This document shows, in pieces, positions 6,156 to 11,428 of a stretch of DNA of 11,493 nucleotides. Source of the stretch: Halothece sp. MAG (GTDB lineage Bacteria; Cyanobacteriota; Cyanobacteriia; Cyanobacteriales; Rubidibacteraceae). Position 1 is the stretch's first letter; every line of letters starts with the position of its first letter. The notes beneath the pieces are model-generated. The model saw nothing but the letters and a program-made list of their open reading frames with translations, did not search any database and was not told the DNA's origin. The translations under genes and the position numbers were made by a program. The DNA lies in contig JAHEOB010000116.1 of assembly GCA_018610095.1 (NCBI GenBank), forward strand, positions 1 through 11,493, given 5' to 3'.

Positions 6156-6914
6156 TTATGAAGAACTGGCTGATTCATTCATTTTTAGCTCCACAAAATT
6201 ATATGGAGGGGTAAAATTATTGTAACGAATTTTCAAACGCGGGGCAAATTGTTCATCAATGGCTTCCACTTGTTCGCTAAATTCCGGTTCAGCATCCCAC
6301 CGAATCAGAAATGCTGTATTATAAATCATGGTTTCGGTTAAAAGGTCGTTTTCCCGAATGTCAAAGGCAAAGGGAGATAATGCTTCCTCAAATTTAGAAA
6401 TTACATGTTGTTTTCTGGTCTCCATTCCCTGTTCTAAGGCTTGCCCAATTTTAATGACTTCATCCATACTTAAATTCTTACCTTCTAAGTTATCCCGTTG
6501 GGCTTTTAAGTCGGGATTTTCCTCTAACAGGGCATTTAATTCGGCATCGGTTTCCCAATAAATTTTGAGACTGACTTCTCGTTTGCCGTCTAATTTTTGG
6601 AGTAAGGCTTGCAGCGTTTCTGCTTGATGTTGTAATAAATCTTTAACGACGGTTTCCCAATCAGGAACCACTAACCCAAATTGTAGCGGAAGGAGGGTGC
6701 ATGCCCCTTTTTCCATGGCTTCCTCTAAGACTTTGGTATGAGTCAGAAGGTTACGACGGCTGGCTAAATAACGGGATTGTTGGGCTTGGGAATAGAGAAA
6801 GGTAAACCCTTCAATGGTGTGGGAATCAATAGGCTGTTTATCTAATCCTTTTGTTTCAAGGGTAGGTGGACCGGGTGGGGGAAAAATGCCATAGAGATAT
6901 AAACCTTCCGTCAT
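6156..6914 (-). CDS. gvpF: Gas vesicle protein GvpF/GvpL family
   Basis: The 252-residue protein belongs to the GvpL/GvpF family, whose members are essential for vesicle formation. Structures of cyanobacterial GvpF show two alpha/beta domains, and it is proposed to contact the gas-facing side of GvpA. Diagnostic parts are LYLYGIFPPPGP at the start, the motif CTLLPLQFGLV, then LQKLDGKREVSLKIYW, a central helical hairpin (about 130-170), and the end YNNFTPPYNFVELK. The ATG lies 3 bases after the gvpK stop with no clear Shine-Dalgarno, so translation is probably coupled. A second member of the family (10717-11385) flanks the other end of the cluster. The label F rather than L rests on cyanobacterial gene order. 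Confidence 0.92.
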   Translation of the reverse strand: MTEGLYLYGIFPPPGPPTLETKGLDKQPIDSHTIEGFTFLYSQAQQSRYLASRRNLLTHTKVLEEAMEKGACTLLPLQFGLVVPDWETVVKDLLQHQAETLQALLQKLDGKREVSLKIYWETDAELNALLEENPDLKAQRDNLEGKNLSMDEVIKIGQALEQGMETRKQHVISKFEEALSPFAFDIRENDLLTETMIYNTAFLIRWDAEPEFSEQVEAIDEQFAPRLKIRYNNFTPPYNFVELKMNESASSS

Positions 6915-6917
6915 AAC

Positions 6918-7391
6918 TTACTGATGATTCATCGGTTTTGAGGTTAATACTAAGTGCAGTTGGGCTTGAATCAAGCTCAGTTCAGCAATACCAAGGTCTA
7001 GGTTACCATTAATCACAACTCCTGTATAAAGCAGGCGATCGAGCAGTTCCAGAATCGAAGGGTCTTGGGATTCTTGTCCTGGGTAATAGCCTTCTTCTTT
7101 GGGCATTAATGATCCCAGTTCCCCTAAATCAATGTTAAGGTCTGCGGGATCAATGTCAAAGACGTTACACAGTCGAATAATTTCTTCTTCTAAGCGTTGT
7201 AAACTATCTCCTGCGCGATCGAGTTCTTCATCGGTGAGTAACCCTGCGTCCATGCGCCGAATCACTTGGGCTTCCATTAATTGACGCAGTAATTCGGTAA
7301 CGGTTAATAATAAAGGCGCAAGTCCAGCTTCTTGATTGGAACTGCTGGGGTTTAAGTTAACTTGACCGAGATTGGTTTCCTCTTCAGGCAC
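6918..7391 (-). CDS. gvpK: Gas vesicle protein GvpK
   Basis: GvpK is a required accessory protein of gas vesicle assembly. The family core is visible from about residue 20: GLAPLLLTVTELLRQLMEAQ, then VIRRMDAGLLTDEELDRAGD, SLQRLEEEIIRLCNVFDIDP, DLNIDLGELGSL, and the C-terminal block SILELLDRLLYTGVVINGNL that recalls the GvpA-like pattern (D-R-L-L-x-x-G-V-V). The GTG start (7389-7391) lies 1 base after the stop of the preceding small gene and lacks a good ribosome site, so translational coupling is likely. The 157-residue length is usual for the family. Confidence 0.93.
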   Translation of the reverse strand: MPEEETNLGQVNLNPSSSNQEAGLAPLLLTVTELLRQLMEAQVIRRMDAGLLTDEELDRAGDSLQRLEEEIIRLCNVFDIDPADLNIDLGELGSLMPKEEGYYPGQESQDPSILELLDRLLYTGVVINGNLDLGIAELSLIQAQLHLVLTSKPMNHQ

Positions 7392-7392
7392 G

Positions 7393-7644
7393 TTAATTGT
7401 GTTTCACTTCTTTGAGGTACTTTTTTTGATAGTTTAAATAGTTGCTATGCCATTCGCGATAGCGACGTTCACCATCCCGAACTAACATTTGACGATATCT
7501 TTCAGAGGGAATAAATTTTTTGTTACTCATGGATCGCTCCCGTAAGTCTTTAGTACGCCATTCACGAAGGCGACGTTCGCCATCCTGAACTAGCATTTGA
7601 CGGTATTTTTCGGAGGAAATAAATTTAGATTTCTCAAAACTCAT
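7393..7644 (-). CDS. Small internally duplicated gas-vesicle-cluster protein, family unrecognised
   Basis: The frame encodes 83 residues from ATG 7642-7644 (a TTG lies one codon earlier). It consists of two copies of a basic segment: KFISSEKYRQMLVQDGERRL at about 6-25 and KFIPSERYRQMLVRDGERRY 36 residues later, each followed by REW. The second copy begins MSNKKF and could by itself be the ancestral protein of about 45 residues. The composition is rich in Arg, Lys and Tyr, with no signal peptide or membrane helix. It sits between the GvpV-like gene (9 bases) and gvpK (1 base), so it is almost certainly co-expressed with the vesicle genes. I cannot name it. Microcystis has a poorly known gvpX near this position, but I cannot confirm homology. 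Confidence 0.75.
   Translation of the reverse strand: MSFEKSKFISSEKYRQMLVQDGERRLREWRTKDLRERSMSNKKFIPSERYRQMLVRDGERRYREWHSNYLNYQKKYLKEVKHN
7452..7629 (-). repeat. Tandem 108-bp duplication inside the small gvp-cluster gene
   Basis: Sequences from 7452 and from 7560 align at an offset of 108 bases (36 codons). In the best 67-base stretch (7452-7518 against 7560-7626) I count 57 identities, about 85 percent. Most differences keep the protein similar, so both copies appear to be under selection. Confidence 0.85.
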
Positions 7645-7653
7645 CAATACTCA

Positions 7654-7923
7654 TCAGTTTTCTTCTACAATACCAGTTTTTTTGATTTGGGCAATATGTT
7701 GTCGGACTCGTTTGGGAACGACTTTCATTTTAAAAATATGACGATAACTGCTAGCGGTGACGTTTTGTTGACAGCGAACTGGGGCACGTTTGGGTTCACG
7801 AGTACCATAAGGGGCTGATTTTAAAGTAGAAGCGGTTCTGAGGTGACGCAGCGATCGAATATATCGGTTTTGGGGCATTTCACGAGGTGTGGTAATATCT
7901 TTGAAGGTACGCGGTGGGGTCAT
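7654..7923 (-). CDS. Small basic protein, GvpV-like
   Basis: The 89-residue protein is strongly basic: an Arg/Pro-rich first half (TPREMPQNRYIRSLRHLRTA, then SAPYGTREPKRAPVRCQQNV) and a second half SYRHIFKMKVVPKRVRQHIA ending QIKKTGIVEEN, which looks like a short folded module. The layout recalls cyanobacterial GvpV, but that match is from memory and gvpV normally lies after gvpG, so I leave the symbol blank. Its ATG overlaps the gvpJ stop in ATGA, with a strong GGAGGAGGAG ribosome site inside the end of gvpJ. It is clearly coupled to gvpJ. The charge suggests binding to an acidic partner, for example the acidic GvpG tail, but this is speculation. Confidence 0.7.
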   Translation of the reverse strand: MTPPRTFKDITTPREMPQNRYIRSLRHLRTASTLKSAPYGTREPKRAPVRCQQNVTASSYRHIFKMKVVPKRVRQHIAQIKKTGIVEEN

Positions 7924-8318
7924 TGTGTTTGCTCCTCCTCCTGATTGGTTTGATTTTGGGATTCACTAACAGAACTCGTATCGCCTTTGAGACGACGGAT
8001 TTCTGCTTCCATACTTTCCAAGCGTTGTTGCAAGGTTTGATTTTCTTCTTGCAAAGTACGCGCTTGGCTAGAGAGGTAAGGATCGCTTTCCCACCAGTTA
8101 ATGCCCATTTCTTTCGCTTTATCCACTGAGGCAACCAGCAGGCGAATGCGAATACTTAATAATTCTGTCGATCCCACAGAAACGCTAATATCACCAGCAA
8201 TGACAATGCCTTTGTCTAATACCCGTTCTAAAACATCCGCAAGACTAGAAGACTGAGTACTATTGGTGATTCCTTTCGATTGAGAAGCAGTTGGTCGATT
8301 GTTGTTAGGGTTAACCAC
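7920..8318 (-). CDS. gvpJ: Gas vesicle protein GvpJ, minor GvpA-like shell/nucleation protein
   Basis: GvpJ is a minor GvpA paralogue, thought to act in nucleation or in the conical tips. Residues about 24-80 are the GvpA-like core (SSSLADVLERVLDKGIVIAG, DISVSVGSTELLSIRIRLLV, ASVDKAKEMGINWWESDPYL), with the cyanobacterial J signature INWWESDPYLS. A coiled-coil tail (about 85-115: LQEENQTLQQRLESMEAEIR) and an acidic Gln/Glu end follow. The GTG start (8316-8318) fits the family, with a Ser/Asn-rich leader of 20-odd residues. The 3' end overlaps the next gene by 4 bases (ATGA). The gap after gvpN is 38 bases. Confidence 0.95.
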   Translation of the reverse strand: MVNPNNNRPTASQSKGITNSTQSSSLADVLERVLDKGIVIAGDISVSVGSTELLSIRIRLLVASVDKAKEMGINWWESDPYLSSQARTLQEENQTLQQRLESMEAEIRRLKGDTSSVSESQNQTNQEEEQTQ

Positions 8319-8356
8319 GAGTTTTTGGTGGATTCATATCGGCATCCTTAATTATA

Positions 8357-9394
8357 TTAACTGTCTTGGGATGAACCAAGGTTGGGATTTAATAACCATT
8401 GGGGAAGTTGAGGAGATTGCTGTGACGATTGTTGATTGTTCATGAAAACCGAGGGAACGTTATTAGGAGAGGGTTCATCATTGACAACTAAATCATCATC
8501 CACCACTAAATCCCGTTGGTATTCTTGGAATAATTGGGTTAATAAGTTCATTGCCTCTTGGCGTGATAAGGGGCAACGAGAGGTCAGCACATCATCACAA
8601 ATGTCTTGGAAATCCTCATTGCTGGTTTCCATGGGAATTTCATGTTCATGACACACTTGCCCAATCATGATGCAGGAACGTAATCCTGAAGAATTTTCCA
8701 TGCCAGCGCGATCGCGAAAACTATTGACAAAATTAACGACTAATTCTGCATCTTGGGGATTAAGTTCGATTTTTTCCACTAAGATTTTCTGTTGAGTTTC
8801 TAAATCAGGTTCGGGAACATTAATGGTAATGACGCGATCGAGCAAGGCATCTTGAGTGCCATGAACGCCCCAATATTCTTCTGGATTGGAGGTAAAAATG
8901 GCGCGAAAATGGGGACTGACTCGGATATATTCGGAACGATTACTATCTGGGGGAAGCACTAACAGCTTTTCTTCTAAGGCAGATAATAAAACGTTATTGA
9001 CTTCGGGCGGGGAACGATTAAACTCGTCATAAACGAGGGTAAACCCCTCTCGACACGCCATGGTTAAACGGGAGTCCACCCATTTTTGTTGTAATTCGTC
9101 TTCATGTTTGAGGACATTGTGAATATAATTATCCACGACTTTTCGACGGGTATATCCCTTATTGCTCCCAATTAAGTCGCTACTGCTAAAATCATCATCG
9201 CCATACAACAGCATAATGGGACGATTCATTAAGTTTGCCAAGTGCATGGCAAGGGTCGTTTTGCCAGTTCCTGCCGGGCCACGCAAATGGATGGAAAATC
9301 CTGATTGCAAATAGCGGAAAGCCCGACGAGTAATGCGATCAATGCTTGGGGTATTGACAAAGCCTTTGGGACGAGCATTTAATACAGTAGTCAT
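8357..9394 (-). CDS. gvpN: Gas vesicle AAA+ ATPase GvpN
   Basis: GvpN is a MoxR-type AAA+ ATPase that promotes vesicle growth and is reported to work with GvpC. Visible elements in the 345 residues: Walker A GPAGTGKT (39-46), the segment LLYGDDDFSSSDLIGSNKGY (62-81) typical of GvpN, Walker B LVYDE (120-124), sensor 1 TSNPEEY (N170), Arg finger in LLDRV (R187) and sensor 2 in LRSC (R239). All catalytic positions are intact. Residues about 297-345 form a low-complexity tail: an acidic VVDDDLVVNDE segment, then Ser/Gln/Asn/Pro-rich sequence ending in PQLPQWLLNPNL. It starts 15 bases after the gvpC stop, without a strong ribosome site. Confidence 0.97.
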   Translation of the reverse strand: MTTVLNARPKGFVNTPSIDRITRRAFRYLQSGFSIHLRGPAGTGKTTLAMHLANLMNRPIMLLYGDDDFSSSDLIGSNKGYTRRKVVDNYIHNVLKHEDELQQKWVDSRLTMACREGFTLVYDEFNRSPPEVNNVLLSALEEKLLVLPPDSNRSEYIRVSPHFRAIFTSNPEEYWGVHGTQDALLDRVITINVPEPDLETQQKILVEKIELNPQDAELVVNFVNSFRDRAGMENSSGLRSCIMIGQVCHEHEIPMETSNEDFQDICDDVLTSRCPLSRQEAMNLLTQLFQEYQRDLVVDDDLVVNDEPSPNNVPSVFMNNQQSSQQSPQLPQWLLNPNLGSSQDS

Positions 9395-9409
9395 AGCCGT
9401 TGCTGGTGT

Positions 9410-10045
9410 TTAGGAATCTGCAACAAAGGGCGTATTATCATCTGCTCCAGAGGAAGTGGGGGGATTGCTGCCCCATACATAGTCTATAAGTTGACGATGA
9501 AAGGTTTCTAATGTTTTTCGTTGCTGTTGTGCATTCTCGCTACGGGATTGTTGTAACTGCGTGAGTTGTTGTTCGATTTGGGTAGTTAAGGTATTATAAA
9601 AGTTATTTAAATCAGTTCGCAGTTGAGTTGCCATTTGTTGTTGTTCTTGTTGAGTGGCTTGACGCCAATTGGCGATATTGCTCTCTAAATCTTGATGGAA
9701 TTGATTTAAATCATTTCTCAATTGGGTTGCCATTTCCCCTCGCGCTTGGGTGAGTTGTTGTAACTCCTTCACGGTATGTTGGGCTAGTAGTTCCTTAAAT
9801 TGGGTTAAGTCATTTTTCAACTGTTCTGCCATTTGCTTACGTTGGTCATTCATTTGGTTCAGCATAGTGGCAGTGTTGGATTCTAATTCAGCAATCAATT
9901 GTTCCATCTGTTGAATCCGCGTTTCATGTTGCGCCTGTAAATCTTGCTGAATCTTAGAACGAGTCTGCTTAATGTCTGCTTGACGTTGACGAACTTCATT
10001 TTGACGCTGTTGGGCTTGTTGTTGCCAAAGTTCCCGTAAAGACAT
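9410..10045 (-). CDS. gvpC: Gas vesicle outer-surface strengthening protein GvpC
   Basis: GvpC binds the outside of the GvpA ribs and stiffens the vesicle. This 211-residue version is almost wholly helical and very Gln-rich. Units of exactly 33 residues are seen at 69-101, 102-134 and 135-167, sharing MA(T/E)QL(K/R)xDLxxF near their start, followed by a partial unit 168-190 (RKTLETFHRQLIDYV) and a diverged one at about 36-68. The 33-residue period is the hallmark of GvpC. The repeat sequence differs from the Anabaena consensus as I remember it. The N-terminus MSLRELWQQQAQQRQ and the acidic end after WGSNPPTSSG are non-repeat. The ATG is at 10043-10045, 84 bases after gvpA. Confidence 0.93.
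   Translation of the reverse strand: MSLRELWQQQAQQRQNEVRQRQADIKQTRSKIQQDLQAQHETRIQQMEQLIAELESNTATMLNQMNDQRKQMAEQLKNDLTQFKELLAQHTVKELQQLTQARGEMATQLRNDLNQFHQDLESNIANWRQATQQEQQQMATQLRTDLNNFYNTLTTQIEQQLTQLQQSRSENAQQQRKTLETFHRQLIDYVWGSNPPTSSGADDNTPFVADS
9545..9841 (-). repeat. Three 99-bp tandem repeats in gvpC
   Basis: Units at 9743-9841, 9644-9742 and 9545-9643 each encode 33 residues and keep the MAxQLxxDL block. They are in frame, and their DNA has diverged more than that of the RCC1-like repeats, so they are older. Confidence 0.85.
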
Positions 10046-10068
10046 GACTGAATGCTCCTAAATCGAGT

Positions 10069-10110
10069 TAAGAAAAGGTAGGAAGCCCAAGTTAGAAGGC
10101 TTGAGCTTCC
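10069..10110 (-). terminator. gvpA-gvpC intergenic hairpin, partial terminator or attenuator
   Basis: On the minus strand GGAAGCTCAAG (10110-10100) pairs with CTTGGGCTTCC (10091-10081) over 11 bp with one U-G, around an 8-base loop. TACCTTTTCTT follows. The plus-strand version would have a C-A mismatch instead of the wobble, which favours function in the gvpA transcript. It sits 19 bases after the gvpA stop and 35 bases before the gvpC start, the right place to make gvpA-only mRNA dominant and to let some polymerase through. Confidence 0.7.
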
Positions 10111-10129
10111 CAGGATGGTCAATAGCTAC

Positions 10130-10348
10130 CTACTCTGCAGGCACTGCAGCAGAAGTGGTTAAGCCTACTGCTTCTGCATACTTGAGATAAGTTTCAACAG
10201 AAGCTACGACTACCCGAGCTTCTACTGCCAACAATTCAATTCCAACGAGCGAAACACGCGCCCAGAGATCGACAACGACCCCTTTATCTAAAATACGGTC
10301 CACGACTTCGCCTAAACTGGAGGATGAGTTGGTTTTTTCAACAGCCAT
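10130..10348 (-). CDS. gvpA: Major gas vesicle shell protein GvpA
   Basis: GvpA is the small hydrophobic protein that forms the ribs of the gas-permeable, water-excluding shell. The 72 residues match the cyanobacterial protein almost end to end: MAVEKTNSSSSLGEVVDRIL, DKGVVVDLWARVSLVGIELL, then AVEARVVVASVETYLKYAEA, and a short Thr/Ser/Ala tail. The helix-strand-strand-helix core is complete. The ATG at 10346-10348 follows a Shine-Dalgarno-like GAGGG (10357-10361, minus strand). Only one copy is seen here, whereas many cyanobacteria carry several. It heads the minus-strand cluster and is followed by a hairpin before gvpC. Confidence 0.98.
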   Translation of the reverse strand: MAVEKTNSSSSLGEVVDRILDKGVVVDLWARVSLVGIELLAVEARVVVASVETYLKYAEAVGLTTSAAVPAE

Positions 10349-10385
10349 AATTGATTCCCTCAGTTAGTAATCTCAGTTGGTTTTA

Positions 10386-10414
10386 CTAATAAAAAGGTGG
10401 CGGATAGTTGGCAA
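10386..10414 (-). promoter_or_regulatory. Second candidate gvpA promoter (proximal)
   Basis: On the minus strand TTGCCA (10409-10414, 5 of 6) is followed after 17 bases by TATTAG (10386-10391, 4 of 6). It would start transcription near 10379 and leave about 30 bases of leader. It is weaker than the distal promoter and could instead be leader sequence. Confidence 0.35.
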
Positions 10415-10455
10415 TAATGAGCATTTACCGCTTGACCTTTTTACTAATATTTTCT

Positions 10456-10484
10456 ATCATAAGTGCCAAATTCATTCATGTCAA
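10456..10484 (-). promoter_or_regulatory. Main gvpA promoter (distal)
   Basis: On the minus strand TTGACA (10479-10484, perfect) and TATGAT (10456-10461, 5 of 6) are exactly 17 bases apart. An A-rich stretch resembling an UP element lies directly upstream (minus-strand reading of 10485-10505, containing AAAAAGAAAAA). Transcription would start near 10449, about 100 bases before gvpA. Confidence 0.75.
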
Positions 10485-10505
10485 TAGATTTTTCTTTTTA
10501 AGATA

Positions 10506-10520
10506 AATCAATTTTTGATT
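10506..10520. promoter_or_regulatory. 15-base dyad between the divergent promoters
   Basis: AATCAA-TTT-TTGATT is a perfect inverted repeat with a 3-base centre. It lies 22 bases upstream of the gvpA -35 and 25 bases upstream of the plus-strand -10, a position suited to a regulator acting on both directions. In AT-rich DNA it could be chance. Confidence 0.35.
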
Positions 10521-10541
10521 AGTTTCAATACTTTTTTGTAG

Positions 10542-10550
10542 TGATATAAT
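10542..10550 (+). promoter_or_regulatory. Extended -10 promoter of the divergent gvpF/L gene
   Basis: TGATATAAT combines TGn with a perfect TATAAT (10545-10550). A weak -35 (GTTTCA, 10522-10527) lies 17 bases upstream. Transcription would start near 10557, leaving about 160 bases of leader that include the tandem 16-base repeat. A 14-base palindrome ATAATAATTATTAT (10546-10559) covers the -10 and the start site and might be an operator. Confidence 0.55.
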
Positions 10551-10570
10551 AATTATTATTGAATAACCTA

Positions 10571-10602
10571 CGCTGAGGGATTTGATCGCTGAGGGATTTG
10601 AT
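10571..10602 (+). repeat. Perfect tandem 16-bp repeat in the leader of the divergent gene
   Basis: CGCTGAGGGATTTGAT occurs twice without a gap (10571-10586 and 10587-10602). Part of it, CTGAGGGATTTGATT, matches the ribosome-site region of gvpA on the other strand (CTGAGGGAATCAATT) at 12 of 15 positions. Confidence 0.9.
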
Positions 10603-10716
10603 TAAATATTATATTGGGTCAATCATTTTATAAGAATATATCGATTCAAGCCATTAATTTTCTATATTAAAAATTCGGAAACGGTAAAATTTAAAGGGGT
10701 CAAATAAGTTTGCACT

Positions 10717-11385
10717 ATGTTATATACTTATTGTTTTATGGCGTCTCCAAATAACAATTTATCCTTACCGCAAGGCTTATTCTATGATTTAAATATGATT
10801 CAAAAACATTCCATTTCTGCGGTTGTCGAGCCAGAACTTCCCATTAATGACATTAAAGAAGATGAGCAACAATTAATGCAGGCGGTTTTACATCATGATT
10901 GGGTAATCTGTGAACTATTTAATGAAATGACATTGTTACCTTTACGATTTGGAACTTGTTTTCGCAATCAACAAGATTTAGAGAATCACTTAGATGCCTA
11001 CGCCCAGCAATATTCTGAAACACTACAAAAACTAGCAGGCAAGGTGGAATTTACTTTGAAACTCAATCCTATTCCGTTTTCTGAAAGTAATGGTACTCCA
11101 ACGCAACAAAAAGGTAAAGCTTATTTTTTAGCGAAAAAACAACGGTACCAACAACAGAATCAATATAAACAACAGCAACAAGCGGAATTGGATCGTTTGC
11201 AACAGCAACTACGTCAAACTTACTCAAATGTCATTCATGGCGAACCCCAAGAAAAAACAGAACGGTTTTATCTATTGGTTGATAATGATCATCGCTTTTC
11301 TCAGCAGATGCAGCAATGGGAGAAGGACTTACAAAGTTGGACGATGGAAGTGAGTGAACCGTTGCCACCTTATCATTTTCTATGA
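10717..11385 (+). CDS. Second GvpL/GvpF-family gas vesicle protein, divergent from gvpA
   Basis: The 222-residue protein is a diverged GvpL/GvpF homologue. Family signs are the N-terminal MLYTYCFM, the motif MTLLPLRFGTCF (aligned with the LLPLQFGLV of the other copy), LAGKVEFTLKLN, GKAYFLAKKQRY, a Gln-rich coiled coil (about 145-175) and the end VSEPLPPYHFL. It probably assists vesicle assembly. Cyanobacterial clusters often carry such an extra homologue (gvpW in Anabaena), but I do not assign the symbol. ATG 10717 is the first possible start, because an in-frame TAA lies at 10705-10707. The AAGGGG at about 10693 is rather distant. It ends 43 bases before purD, and no terminator is seen between them. 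Confidence 0.88.
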   Translation: MLYTYCFMASPNNNLSLPQGLFYDLNMIQKHSISAVVEPELPINDIKEDEQQLMQAVLHHDWVICELFNEMTLLPLRFGTCFRNQQDLENHLDAYAQQYSETLQKLAGKVEFTLKLNPIPFSESNGTPTQQKGKAYFLAKKQRYQQQNQYKQQQQAELDRLQQQLRQTYSNVIHGEPQEKTERFYLLVDNDHRFSQQMQQWEKDLQSWTMEVSEPLPPYHFL

Positions 11386-11428
11386 CACATGAGAAAATTG
11401 AACTTGTGCTGTTGAGGAGAGTCAAACC

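Larger units (their letters stand above)
10349..10716. other. Divergent control region between gvpA and the second gvpF/L gene
   Basis: A 368-base AT-rich spacer with no coding frame. It contains two candidate gvpA promoters, an extended -10 promoter for the plus-strand gene, a 15-base dyad (10506-10520), a 14-base palindrome (10546-10559), an 11-base direct repeat TTTTACTAATA (10381-10391 and 10439-10449) and a perfect tandem 16-base repeat (10571-10602). The gvpA leader from the upstream promoter would be about 100 bases. Confidence 0.75.

Noticed and set aside
7880..8134. Minus-strand basic frame overlapping gvpJ and the GvpV-like gene
   Set aside because: It lies in another frame over two well-supported genes and has no family signs.
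8357..9394. A defence or moxR-vWA system suggested by the AAA+ ATPase
   Set aside because: The ATPase has GvpN-specific segments and sits in a gvp cluster, and no vWA partner is present.
9895..10122. Minus-strand frame between gvpA and gvpC (MTILGSSSLL...)
   Set aside because: It covers the attenuator hairpin and overlaps gvpC in another frame. There is no ribosome site or family match.
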